Below, in pieces: positions 36,601 to 44,986 of a DNA stretch of 64,000 nucleotides. Numbering within the stretch: position 1 is the stretch's first letter; each line of letters begins with the position of its first letter. The stretch covers positions 3,782,001 through 3,846,000 of the forward strand of contig NZ_CP048814.1 in NCBI RefSeq assembly GCF_014217785.1, read 5' to 3'. Under the pieces are notes generated by a model that did not search any database, was not told the DNA's origin, and worked only from the letters and a program-made list of their open reading frames with translations. This DNA comes from Rhodococcus triatomae (GTDB lineage Bacteria > Actinomycetota > Actinomycetes > Mycobacteriales > Mycobacteriaceae). Position numbers and translations under genes: made by a program.

Positions 36601-36611
36601 TACCGCGGTAG
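33603..36611 (+). CDS. UPF0182 family large membrane protein
   Basis: This 1002-residue protein of the UPF0182 (DUF1239-like) family is conserved in actinobacteria and of unknown biochemical role. About seven membrane spans lie in the first 330 residues (for example VLLVIALIFAALLLMGPRLI), followed by a large extracytoplasmic domain with family blocks such as DWLWFREVGFTNVF, YTHGNGLVAAPANRV and YVEPMYTERSS. A Pro/Ala/Thr-rich linker (PAPAPAPAPAPAATPP) precedes a short C-terminal helix. The GTG has GGAG eight bases upstream; an ATG two codons later is possible. A strong terminator follows. Confidence 0.9.
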   Translation: MGMRPPQGLPSLSKRNRVLLVIALIFAALLLMGPRLISTYTDWLWFREVGFTNVFTTVLLTRVLLFVAVGVIVGLIVWGALLVAYRWRPVFVPVAGPNDPVARYRTTVMSRMRLFSIGIPVVIGIFAGLVAQSSWVTVQMFINGGSFGVQDPEFGLDVGFYAFDLPFYRFVLNWLFVAILLAFFASLLTHYVFGGIRLGGREGGSFSTAARVQLAVLAGTFVLLKAVAYWLDRYSLLSSSRKEPTFTGGSFTDINAVLPAKLILLAIAVICAGAFFAAIVLKDLRIPAMATALLVLSSVLVGAAWPLVVEQFSVRPNAAEKESPYIERNIAATRQAYGITDENIEYQDYPGFAAPDTSPRDVPADVTTIANTRLLDPNVLSRTFTQQQQLKNFYGFPPSLDIDRYTIDGEVQDFVVAARELSPRSLTGNQTDWINRHTVYTHGNGLVAAPANRVNAAAGDSVEEAANSNSGYPVYMVSDIASQESGNQVIPVEQPRIYYGEVIADTDADYAIVGSADGEGPREYDTDIARYSYTGAGGVPIGNWVNRLAFAAKYAERNILFSGAIGSESKIIYNRDPRSRVTQVAPWLTADGNTYPAVVDGKIVWIVDAYTTLQDYPYAQRSSLDGLVEDSIDQNTGRLLPRKEVSYIRNSVKATVDAYDGTVTLFQVDDNDPVLDAWMGVFPDAVQPEDSISDELRAHFRYPEDLFKVQREMLAKYHVDDPKEFFTNNAFWSVPSDPTIDTSANQPPYYVTVGDPETGDPSFNLTSAMVGYNREFLSAYLTVKSDPENYGKFTVMQLPTDSQTQGPQQTQNSMISDPRVASERTLLERSNRIQYGNLLTLPIANGGILYVEPMYTERSSAGPNTSTFPQLSRVMVSYREPPPGNNIRVGYAPTLAQALDQVFGAGTGAVATAPSAETEPTEGTEPQTPAPDTDGGAVPAPAPAPAPAPAATPPVDVAAAVAELDASLAALKAAQQSGDFAAYGSALERVQQAVTAYEALPR

Positions 36612-36630
36612 TGACGCGGTGACAGCGTGA

Positions 36631-36668
36631 GAGAAGGCCCCGACCGGAGTTCCGGTCGGGGCCTTCTC
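36631..36668. terminator. Bidirectional terminator between UPF0182 and rpf genes
   Basis: Perfect 18-base arms (GAGAAGGCCCCGACCGGA and its complement) lie between convergent genes, 19 bp after the UPF0182 stop and 16 bp before the Rpf stop. Confidence 0.85.
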
Positions 36669-36684
36669 TCGTGTGTACCGGGTG

Positions 36685-37404
<720 letters not shown>

Positions 37405-37667
37405 TCAGCAGCGGCGGGCCGGCGTGTGCCCGTTGGTCGGGCTGTCAGCGACGGTAGCGAAAGGTCACGATCAGGTCACGCCGGTGCCCGACGAGCCGGG
37501 TTCCCGGGGCCGTGCCCGTCGAACTGCCGTCCCTGCAGGTCAGGGCTCACGTATACGGGGCCGATGCCGGTTTGTTATGCCGTCGTGATGTGTGGGGGAT
37601 CACGCACTTTCGGTGAAGTGGATCACGCACGTGGGTGGCACTCGAGGGTGCCTTTGGTGAGAAACGA

Positions 37668-37696
37668 CGAAGGGCCTTGCAATGCAAGGCCCTTCG
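37668..37696 (-). terminator. Terminator of the second rpf gene
   Basis: Perfect 14-base arms CGAAGGGCCTTGCA / TGCAAGGCCCTTCG begin 17 bp beyond the gene's stop on the minus strand, followed by TCGTCGTTTCTC. Confidence 0.8.
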
Positions 37697-37712
37697 TGTG
37701 TGCTGTTCGGTG

Positions 37713-38297
<585 letters not shown>

Positions 38298-38540
38298 TCA
38301 CGGCCTGGATTTCTGTGACGTCCGTGCCATTCTCTCGCCGTGAGATCCACGTATTCCCAGGTGGTTTCGCTGTTTCGGGTGCGTCACCGCGGCCCGCTCG
38401 GCGTTACCGAATGTGAGAACTGTCACCGCGAGCGCCATGCTTGTGGGAGGGGAGTGGCGGCTGTGGCGCGGGGGATCCGCAATCCCGTGGTTGCTCCGTG
38501 ACCGCCGCGGTGGTTCCGTGACCCCGCCGTCGACGGCGAT

Positions 38541-38570
38541 TTGCGTTCCGTTCTCACGCTCGTGTAACTT
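38541..38570 (+). promoter_or_regulatory. Promoter of the initiator tRNA
   Basis: TTGCGT (38541-38546) and TAACTT (38565-38570) are separated by 18 bp, and the tRNA 5' end lies 11 bp beyond the -10 element. Confidence 0.5.
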
Positions 38571-38581
38571 CGTTAATGCAT

Positions 38582-38655
38582 CGCGGGGTGGAGCAGCTCG
38601 GTAGCTCGCTGGGCTCATAACCCAGAGGTCGCAGGTTCAAATCCTGTCCCCGCTA
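38582..38655 (+). tRNA. Initiator tRNA-fMet (CAT)
   Basis: A 74-nt tRNA with anticodon CAT in the loop of GGGCTCATAACCC. It is the initiator type: the first base C does not pair with position 72 (U), and the anticodon stem has three consecutive G-C pairs. The T arm reads GGTTCAAATCC. The genome reads CTA after the discriminator A, so CCA is not encoded and must be added. Confidence 0.97.
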
Positions 38656-38659
38656 CTAG

Positions 38660-38697
38660 ATTCAGGCCCGGGAAACCAAGGTTTCCCGGGCCTGAAT
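38660..38697 (+). terminator. Terminator after tRNA-fMet
   Basis: Perfect 18-base arms ATTCAGGCCCGGGAAACC and its complement around AA, starting five bases after the tRNA. Confidence 0.85.
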
Positions 38698-38826
38698 GCT
38701 TTCCGGGGCTCGGGTGCCTTCCGGTCCGGCACCGACCTCCAGGAGTGCCTTCTCTACTCGGCAACAGCTGGCGTCGTTGCACGTCCCGCTGTCGCGGACT
38801 CCGTCGGGCCGTGGCCGAAATCCGCA

Positions 38827-38991
38827 GGTAGAGGCTTGGGCTTCATCGGTCCCCGTCGTCGATCAGTTCGTGATGACGCCCTCATCGCCGCCATTGCCGA
38901 AGCCGCTGAGATGACCGTCGTCACGCGCAATATCCGGCACTTCGAACCACTCGGTGTCGCCCGCCTCGACCCGTGGGACCACAATCCGTAG
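38827..38991 (+). pseudogene. C-terminal remnant of a VapC-type PIN-domain toxin
   Basis: The reading frame ending at 38991 encodes RDDALIAAIAEAAEMTVVTR followed by NIRHFEPLGVARLDPW, the conserved C-terminal third of PIN-domain (VapC/FitB) ribonucleases with the DxLIA and TRNxxxF motifs. The N-terminal catalytic Asp region is missing, and no start codon or antitoxin gene is present. It lies 170 bp after the tRNA, a usual place for decayed mobile or toxin-antitoxin material. The rest of 38698-39102 shows only this fragment and a tandem repeat. Confidence 0.75.
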
Positions 38992-39065
38992 TGGCGGAAT
39001 CCATGGCGTGGTGCGCGTCGGTGGGGTGCTTCCGCGTGTCGGTGTCCGTGCGGTCAGCGCCGGTA

Positions 39066-39108
39066 GTCACGGGTGGGCCGGTTGTCACGGGTGAGCCGGT
39101 TGTCACGG
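39066..39108. repeat. Tandem 18-bp repeat at the 3' end of the DUF305 gene
   Basis: GTCACGGGTGGGCCGGTT (39066-39083) is followed by a copy with one change (39084-39101) and the start of a third. The third unit contains the DUF305 stop codon, and each unit supplies TGAC on the minus strand. Confidence 0.7.
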
Positions 39109-39786
39109 ATACGGGAGCGGCGGCGCGTCGCGCTGGCTCAGAAGCAGCCCGATGTATCCGAGTTCCTTCGTCTGTTCCTGGACCATCGCCTGCACGGTGC
39201 GCCGAACCGGGTCGGACAGGTCCGACTCGAGCGCGGCGGTGGCCATGTCGATGCCGCCCTCGTGATGGCGCGCCATGAGTTGGAGGAACCGGACCTCTGC
39301 GTCGCGGCCGGTGGACGCTCCGAGCGTGTTGATCTCGCCCCACGACGCCATGCCGGGCATGGCTCCGGCCGGGGTGGTGGAACCGGCCTCCGATGCGCCG
39401 CCGTGGGAGTGACCGGAACTCGTCTGCCCGGGATGCATCCAGGACATGGGCTGCGCCGAGGTCCAGGGCTCGTCGACGAGGGTGAGCCACCCGCGCATCG
39501 TGCCGATCTCCACCATCTGTGAGGACGCGATCCGGCGCCCGAGTTCGGCGATCTCGGGCGCGACGTCGTCCCCGAGATTCTGCACCAGGAACACCGCCTG
39601 CTCGTGATGGGTCGCCATGTCCTGTGCGAAGCCGATCTCGGTGGGGGTCAGCGACGTCCGGCCCACCTCGGTATCAGGCGCGGGCAGCAGGGCCGGGCGC
39701 AAACCGGCTCCCACGACGAGCAGCAGCAGTGCGCCGACCACCACGCACGATACGAAGGCCCACCGTGCCGTAATCGAACGGAGCAT
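39103..39786 (-). CDS. DUF305 family exported or membrane-anchored protein
   Basis: This 227-residue protein has an N-terminal hydrophobic segment (FVSCVVVGALLLLVVGAGL) that anchors or exports it, then two DUF305 repeats. Each repeat has the family's His-rich helix: QDMATHHEQAVFLVQ near residue 55 and LMARHHEGGIDMATAALES near residue 170. A Met/His/Gly-rich middle (MSWMHPGQTSSGHSHGG) could bind metal such as copper, which is inferred only from composition. TGATG overlap with the upstream LVIVD gene indicates coupled translation. Confidence 0.85.
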   Translation of the reverse strand: MLRSITARWAFVSCVVVGALLLLVVGAGLRPALLPAPDTEVGRTSLTPTEIGFAQDMATHHEQAVFLVQNLGDDVAPEIAELGRRIASSQMVEIGTMRGWLTLVDEPWTSAQPMSWMHPGQTSSGHSHGGASEAGSTTPAGAMPGMASWGEINTLGASTGRDAEVRFLQLMARHHEGGIDMATAALESDLSDPVRRTVQAMVQEQTKELGYIGLLLSQRDAPPLPYP

Positions 39787-41327
39787 CAGGATCCGACCGT
39801 CGAATTCTGGTTCGGTGGAGGGGTGTACACGTCGTTGTCGAGCTGGATCACCATGAAGCCGTTGTCGCTACATGTCGTCCACAACTGGGAGCCGTGCCAT
39901 TCGGGAGGCGAGAAGCACCAGTCGGAGGAGAGATCGCCGAAGGCGACCTGCAACGAACGCGGACCGATCGAGTTGGCCAGGTTCTGTCCGTCCTCGATCA
40001 CCGCGCGCCCGAGACTCAGGAAGCTCAGTGCCGGAATGCCGATGATCGACGCGAGCGCGTGTGGCGAGTTGGTGAGTTGCAGGTTCTCGCCGGTCCGGGC
40101 CGGTGGGTTGTAGTACGCGATCTCGCGGATGTCGTGCGGATCCTCGACGTCGAACACCCGAATTCCGGAGGAGATCCAGCCACAGGCGAGGGCGGTGGGA
40201 TCCGTCGGGCGGTCGGCTGCGCAGTAGTGCGAGTCGTACGCGAAGACCGAACCACCCTGCGCGGAACGGAAATTCTCCTCCATGTTCTCGGGGAGGTTGA
40301 TCTCGAGCTTGATTCGCTCGACGATCTCGAGATTCTCCTCGTCGGAGACGTCGATGAGTTTGACTCCGCCGGAGCCGGCCTCGTCTGCGGTGAAGATGTA
40401 CGGCTTGCCGTCGTAGGTGACCGGAATACTGTGCTGCGTCAACTGACCGTCGGTCCAGAACGCGCGTCCGATGTGTGGGACGTGGGGATGTGGGTCGCGG
40501 CGTTGTACCGCACTGACATCGAGGACGGTGATGCCCGCGAGAGCGGACAGGTACAGCCGGTTGCCGTCCGGGCTGATCCCGAAACCGTGTTCTTCGATTC
40601 CGGTGAGCCCCTGCCAGACGATGTGCGGGTTCGACGGGTCCGAGATGTCGATGGCGCTGAGGAATCCGGGCGCGACGCCGGAGGCCCAGTAGGTGTTTCC
40701 GTCGGGGGAGAAGCCGCCTTCGTGGGAGGTGAAGGGGAGGGGCATGGTCAGATCGGTGCCCGGTCCGGGATTGAGGAGCTTGGGGTGTGCGCAGTCGGAG
40801 ATGTCGTAGACGGAGAAGTAGGCGGCCCCGAGTCCCACGGGCACCGCGGTCCCGGCGAGGAGCTTGCGTTCCTTGTTGACCTTCAACGTCTCCCAGGTGC
40901 CGCCGAGCATCGCAGGCTCGGTGAGGACGGTGGAGAGGACCGGATTCGCCGGATCCGAGGCATCGACCACGTGCACCCCGCCGTCGCCGGGAAGGAGATT
41001 GCCCGGGAAGAACGACGCGGTGTACGAGCAGTGGTCGAAAGTGGTCGACGTGATTCCGCCGCCGTGGCCGGCGTACTGACCGACCAGCGTCGCGTTGCAG
41101 CGATAGCCGTCGCGACTGCGCCCGGAATCGCGATCCTCGGCCGGAACGTCGCCCTGCAACCCGGTCTCGGGGAGCGACCCGGGGCCGCATTCCGCGCGCG
41201 GCACCGATTCCCTGCCGACGTCGAGGAACTGCTGTGGGTCGGCGGACGCGACGGCTCCACCCGGGAGGACCGAGAGTGCGACGATTCCCGCCGCGATCAT
41301 CGACAGCGATCTCACCCGAGTGCGCAC
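39786..41327 (-). CDS. Secreted LVIVD-repeat beta-propeller protein
   Basis: This 513-residue protein has a signal peptide (residues 1-30, cleavage near AVASA). Several beta-propeller-type blades follow with LVIVD-like strands such as GGVHVVDASDPANPV, GFLSAIDISDPSNPHI, GITVLDVSAVQ, GGVKLIDVSDEENLEI and SGIRVFDVEDPHDIREI. Family members are surface or secreted proteins of unknown binding partner. Several cysteines suggest extracellular disulfides. AGGAGG lies seven bases before the GTG. It is co-translated with the DUF305 gene. A CTTACT-n4-AGTAAG palindrome about 60 bp upstream is probably its operator. Confidence 0.85.
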   Translation of the reverse strand: MRTRVRSLSMIAAGIVALSVLPGGAVASADPQQFLDVGRESVPRAECGPGSLPETGLQGDVPAEDRDSGRSRDGYRCNATLVGQYAGHGGGITSTTFDHCSYTASFFPGNLLPGDGGVHVVDASDPANPVLSTVLTEPAMLGGTWETLKVNKERKLLAGTAVPVGLGAAYFSVYDISDCAHPKLLNPGPGTDLTMPLPFTSHEGGFSPDGNTYWASGVAPGFLSAIDISDPSNPHIVWQGLTGIEEHGFGISPDGNRLYLSALAGITVLDVSAVQRRDPHPHVPHIGRAFWTDGQLTQHSIPVTYDGKPYIFTADEAGSGGVKLIDVSDEENLEIVERIKLEINLPENMEENFRSAQGGSVFAYDSHYCAADRPTDPTALACGWISSGIRVFDVEDPHDIREIAYYNPPARTGENLQLTNSPHALASIIGIPALSFLSLGRAVIEDGQNLANSIGPRSLQVAFGDLSSDWCFSPPEWHGSQLWTTCSDNGFMVIQLDNDVYTPPPNQNSTVGS

Positions 41328-41387
41328 CGAACCCCCTCCTGCCGGTGGGCGGGCGATGTACCGACCCTCGCGCGCACCACGTGATGG

Positions 41388-41407
41388 TTCTTACTATTGA
41401 GTAAGAA
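41388..41407. promoter_or_regulatory. Palindromic operator upstream of the LVIVD-DUF305 operon
   Basis: TTCTTACT-ATTG-AGTAAGAA is a perfect 8+8 inverted repeat. The core CTTACT-n4-AGTAAG is identical to the operator at the fadE24 promoter near 49340. Confidence 0.7.
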
Positions 41408-41465
41408 ACGTAATCGGCATCACGTGTCCTGGCAAGGATGGGGTCGGATTCCCGCCCCGTTTCCG

Positions 41466-43079
41466 TCAGTCGTGGTCGCGCAGCACGTTGCGCAGGAGCT
41501 TGCCGGTGGCGTTCCGAGGGAGTTCCTCGATGAACACCACCTCGCGAGGCACCTTGTACCGGGCGAGATTCGCCTTCACGTGCGACTTGATCTCCTCGGC
41601 GTCGCGGTCGACCCCCGGTGCGGACACGACGAACGCCCGGAGGCGATGGCCGAACTCGGCGTCCTCGACGCCGATGACCGCGGCCTCGAGGACGTCCTCA
41701 CGGTCCATCAGCAGGTTCTCGACCTCGAGTGGGTACACGTTCTCCCCGCCGGACACGATCATGTCGTCGTCGCGGCCGTCGACGAACAACCGGCCGTCCC
41801 GGTCGAAGTGCCCGACGTCGCCGGTGGAGAGCAGTCCGTCGATACGCTCCTTGTCGCGGCCGTCGGTGTAGCCGGCGAAGCTCAGTCCGCTGGAGACGAA
41901 GATGCGCCCGACCGTGTCCGGAGTGCTGATACGTCGACCCTCGTCGTCGTAGAGGTGGACGTGGCAGGTCACCGGCGGCCGGCCCGCTGTCCCGGGCGCC
42001 TGCGCCAGGTCCTCCGGCGTCGCGACGGTGGCGACCGCCACCTCGGTGGACCCGTAGAGGTTGTGCAGCACCGGTCCGAAGGATTCTGCGGTGCGCTTGC
42101 TCAGGTCGGGCGAGATCGCCGCGCCCGCGGAGAAGATGATCTTCAGGCTCGACGTGTCGTACTTCGCCAGGGTCTGCGGACCGAGGTCCACGATGCGCTG
42201 GAGCATCGTCGGTACGACGACGAGGGAGTCGCACCGGTTCTCCGCGACCAGGCGAACAGTGTTCTCCGGATCGAACTTCCGGTGCATCACCACGGTCTGG
42301 CCGAGCGCGAGGGCCAGGGCGAGCTGGGAGACGCCGGTGCCGTGGAAGGCCGGCGCCGCCATCATCATCGTCTGACCCCGTCGGAGCGGAACCCGGTCGA
42401 GGAACTGGGCAGAGGCGAGCGGCGAGGTGTGCTCTCGGGGCGCGCCCTTCGGTGTCCCGGTGGTGCCGCTGGTGAGCAGGACGAAGCCGCCCGGCGACGA
42501 GGGCGCGGCGAGTGACGACGTCGACTGGCTCTCGATCGCCTCGTCGAGGGTGGTGACCTCCGAGACGGTGCCGGCCTCGGGCCACGACCGGTAGCGGAGC
42601 ACGTCGTCGGCGAGCGCGGCTGCGACGGAGGAGAACTCGTCGTCGTAGACGAAGGCGCCCACTTTCTCCCTGGCAGCGACGTCGACCAGTTGCGGGCCGG
42701 CGAAGCCGGTGTTCATCAGTACGAGCTTGTTGCCGGCTTTCGCGGCGGCGAGCATGGTGAGGATGAGCCCGCGGCTGTTGCGGCACATCGCGCCCATCAC
42801 GGTGCCGGTCGTGATGCCGTCGGCGCGCCAGGCCCGCACCAGGGCATTGGACTGGTTCTCGAGGTCCCGGTACGTCAGCGGCCCACGCTCGTCGACGAGT
42901 GCATCGGCCTCGAGGCCCGCTGCGGCGTGGGCGTGGACGGGACCGGCGAACGGCCCGTACTTGCGGACCGCGAGAATCGAACTCAGTCCGTGGTCGATCC
43001 TCGGGAACGGGACGAGACCGGAGCGATTCATGACCGCCACGGCCCCCAGTGTGTCCTTGATCTTCGTTCCCAACGCCAT
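41466..43079 (-). CDS. Fatty acyl-CoA ligase / AMP-binding synthetase (FadD-type)
   Basis: This 537-residue ANL-family enzyme activates a carboxylic acid, probably a fatty acid, as its acyl-AMP and then the CoA thioester. Signatures are the P-loop LLTSGTTGTPKGAPREH near residue 185, the A5 motif NLYGSTEVAVATVA, the A7 motif LLSTGDVGHFDRDGRLFVDG, the hinge GRDDDMIVSGGENVYP and the catalytic Lys in ELPRNATGKLLRN near the C-terminus. The ATG follows GGAGGGG. A perfect Crp-type site lies 22 bp upstream. Chain length preference cannot be read. Confidence 0.9.
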   Translation of the reverse strand: MALGTKIKDTLGAVAVMNRSGLVPFPRIDHGLSSILAVRKYGPFAGPVHAHAAAGLEADALVDERGPLTYRDLENQSNALVRAWRADGITTGTVMGAMCRNSRGLILTMLAAAKAGNKLVLMNTGFAGPQLVDVAAREKVGAFVYDDEFSSVAAALADDVLRYRSWPEAGTVSEVTTLDEAIESQSTSSLAAPSSPGGFVLLTSGTTGTPKGAPREHTSPLASAQFLDRVPLRRGQTMMMAAPAFHGTGVSQLALALALGQTVVMHRKFDPENTVRLVAENRCDSLVVVPTMLQRIVDLGPQTLAKYDTSSLKIIFSAGAAISPDLSKRTAESFGPVLHNLYGSTEVAVATVATPEDLAQAPGTAGRPPVTCHVHLYDDEGRRISTPDTVGRIFVSSGLSFAGYTDGRDKERIDGLLSTGDVGHFDRDGRLFVDGRDDDMIVSGGENVYPLEVENLLMDREDVLEAAVIGVEDAEFGHRLRAFVVSAPGVDRDAEEIKSHVKANLARYKVPREVVFIEELPRNATGKLLRNVLRDHD

Positions 43080-43100
43080 GGCACGCCCCTCCGCCTCGAA

Positions 43101-43116
43101 TGTGAATCGAATCACA
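43101..43116. promoter_or_regulatory. Perfect Crp/GlxR-type site upstream of the acyl-CoA ligase
   Basis: TGTGA-ATCGAA-TCACA matches the TGTGA-n6-TCACA consensus of cAMP-receptor regulators without mismatch. It lies 22-37 bp upstream of the ligase ATG (minus strand) and about 105 bp upstream of the lipoprotein gene on the other side. Confidence 0.7.
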
Positions 43117-43220
43117 GTCACTGTACCCATGATGACGACGAAGTGGGCAAAACGCACAGGTGGACGCAGTGCCGCGATGTCCGGTGCACGCTCCGGTCGT
43201 CGTTCTGATAGGAACCTCGC

Positions 43221-43610
43221 GTGAAGAAGATGACCGCGGCGGCCGTCGCGCTGAGTGCCCTCGTCCTGTCCGGTTGCGGCGGAGGTGCGGACACGGATGC
43301 TCCGCACGACGCCGAGGTGCCCACAACGACCACCGCGGCGTTCCCGTCGCCGGCCGAGGATGCCATCACCTACGAGGTGTCCGCGGCAGGGGTGACCACC
43401 GCGATCACCGGTGTGGAGGTGGACACCGGCAGTCCCGTGTTCGCTGCGGCGTGCGACGAGGCCGAGGCCTGGTTCCCCGTCGCGGGGGACCGCGACGTCC
43501 AGGCGTATCTCGAAGCCGTTCAGCAGGAACCGGATTGGCCGGAACACACGCCCGAGCGGCATGCGCTCGTGATCGCCGCGGCAGAGACGGCCGCCTCCGG
43601 ATCCTGCTGA
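43221..43610 (+). CDS. LpqV-like lipoprotein
   Basis: This 129-residue predicted lipoprotein has a basic start, hydrophobic core and the lipobox LVLSGC at residues 14-19, so Cys19 would be acylated. A Thr-rich linker (EVPTTTTAAFPSP) leads to a small globular domain with AGVTTAITGVEVDTGSPVFA and ACDEAEAWFPVAG, which resembles the mycobacterial LpqV family, and two more cysteines (in AAACDE and the C-terminal GSC) that could pair. The GTG start is short of an obvious ribosome site. Function unknown. Confidence 0.7.
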   Translation: MKKMTAAAVALSALVLSGCGGGADTDAPHDAEVPTTTTAAFPSPAEDAITYEVSAAGVTTAITGVEVDTGSPVFAAACDEAEAWFPVAGDRDVQAYLEAVQQEPDWPEHTPERHALVIAAAETAASGSC

Positions 43611-43747
43611 GGATCACCGCCGGATTCTTCTGTTCGGCCGATTCCGCCGCCCGCGTCCCACCGGCCCCCATATCGTGCGAGAAGGCCGAGGCCCACATGA
43701 CGGGGTGGGGACGATCGGTCCGGGAAGACGACGGAGAGGGTAGGGCG

Positions 43748-44206
43748 ATGAAACGTGTGCTGTTCGCGCTGGCGAGCTGTGGAATGCTCCTGCTGGCCGC
43801 GTGTGGGGACGATGCTTCGGACACCACGACCACGACCACGACGACCACGACGACCACGACGACCACGGTGGAGGAGGAGCACGGCGGGCCCCATGGCACC
43901 ACGGCCCCCGGGGGACAGACCGGGGCCGACGGTTCGACCGGCAATCACCTGTCGCCGGAATACTGTGCGCAGAACGAGGACCCGGGATGCCCGGCGGGTA
44001 GCTACGTCGGTCCCGGTGCGATTCCCAATCCGGACGGCAGCGGAAACTTCGTCCCCTGTGAGGGCACGATCTGCACCAATCCGAACCACGGCGCCGGCGA
44101 CGGACCCGGGGCCGACGGTTCGACCGGCAACCATCTGTCGCCGGAATACTGCGCGCAGAACGAGGACCCGGGATGCCCGGCGGGAAGCTATGTCGGACCG
44201 AACTGA
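43748..44206 (+). CDS. Lipoprotein with poly-Thr linker and duplicated 31-residue module
   Basis: This 152-residue predicted lipoprotein has a lipobox LLAAC with Cys19. A run of 15 consecutive Thr (residues 26-40), encoded by alternating ACC/ACG codons, and an acidic/His stretch follow. Two nearly identical 31-residue modules (59-89 and 121-151) each begin GADGSTGNHLSPEYCAQNED and end PGCPAGSYVGP, with two cysteines each. Between them lies a segment with two more cysteines (FVPCEGTICTNPN). I do not recognise a family. The modules are likely small disulfide-bonded surface units held off the membrane by the Thr linker. Confidence 0.75.
   Translation: MKRVLFALASCGMLLLAACGDDASDTTTTTTTTTTTTTTTVEEEHGGPHGTTAPGGQTGADGSTGNHLSPEYCAQNEDPGCPAGSYVGPGAIPNPDGSGNFVPCEGTICTNPNHGAGDGPGADGSTGNHLSPEYCAQNEDPGCPAGSYVGPN
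43922..44200 (+). repeat. Two 93-bp direct repeats inside the lipoprotein gene
   Basis: Units at 43922-44014 and 44108-44200 encode the same 31 residues with only a few synonymous differences, spaced by 93 bp, i.e. a 186-bp period. The near-identity suggests recent duplication or ongoing gene conversion. Confidence 0.85.
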
Positions 44207-44311
44207 GACGGCGGTGGCGTTGCCGGACGATCGAGAGCCGCACCGCGGGTTCGGGGTTTCCTACAATCGGTGGTAGCGCATCCTCGACGTCTCGGTGAAA
44301 GGTGACAGGAC

Positions 44312-44926
44312 ATGACGGAGCAGCCCGGCCCGGATGATCTGTTCCTCAGCGACGACGAGCGGCTCCACGCGCTGAACGTCATCAGCGAGCACTACGCCGC
44401 GGGACGCCTGGACTCGGGTGAGTTCTACGACCGGTCGGGGGAGATCGCCTCTGCGCGCACTCTCCCGACCGTTCGTGAGGCATTTCGTGGACTCCCCGGT
44501 GGGCTTCCGCTCGAAGTGAAGGACGGCCACATCCGCAAGATCCAGCTCGGTGAGACCGCACCGGCGGTGCGGGAGAAGGGGAAGGTGGCCCGGTCCGGTG
44601 CGGACGACGGGGCCGAGAGCGAACTGTCGTCGCTGCGCCGCCGCGGCAACCTGGTCGAGTCGATCGACTGGGTCATCATCGGGATCACCCTGATGACCTT
44701 TCTCGCACTGCAGTTCGTCGTCGGCTGGGACTACGCGTGGGTCGTGTGGCCCTCGCTGATCCTCACACTCAGCATTCCCCGGATGATCCTCGATTTCAGC
44801 GACGAGGACGAGGAAGTCTACGAGGAACTCAAGGAGTCCGAGGCCGAGGCACGGAAGAAGCGGTTGCGCCTGGCCTCCGAACGGATCCGCGAACTCGAGG
44901 GCAGGAACGATCCGGATCAGGGCTGA
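44312..44926 (+). CDS. DUF1707 domain membrane protein
   Basis: This 204-residue protein has an N-terminal DUF1707 domain (residues 10-60: LFLSDDERLHALNVISEHYA, then AAGRLDSGEFYDRSGEI), a charged linker, two membrane spans (VIIGITLMTFLALQFVV and YAWVVWPSLILTLSI), and a long charged C-terminal helix rich in Glu, Arg and Lys that could form a coiled coil. DUF1707 is common in actinobacterial membrane or regulatory proteins with no defined role. AAAGGTGACAGG precedes the ATG. Its last 18 codons resemble those of the WYL regulator 1.6 kb away. Confidence 0.8.
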   Translation: MTEQPGPDDLFLSDDERLHALNVISEHYAAGRLDSGEFYDRSGEIASARTLPTVREAFRGLPGGLPLEVKDGHIRKIQLGETAPAVREKGKVARSGADDGAESELSSLRRRGNLVESIDWVIIGITLMTFLALQFVVGWDYAWVVWPSLILTLSIPRMILDFSDEDEEVYEELKESEAEARKKRLRLASERIRELEGRNDPDQG

Positions 44927-44949
44927 CCGAAGGGCCAGGGCTGACGAAA

Positions 44950-44979
44950 CGGTGGGACCCCGGGGACGGGGTCCCACCG
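44950..44979. terminator. Bidirectional terminator between DUF1707 and VOC genes
   Basis: Perfect 12-base arms CGGTGGGACCCC / GGGGTCCCACCG with a 6-base loop lie between the two convergent genes, 7 bp from the VOC stop. Confidence 0.8.
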
Positions 44980-44986
44980 GTCATCG

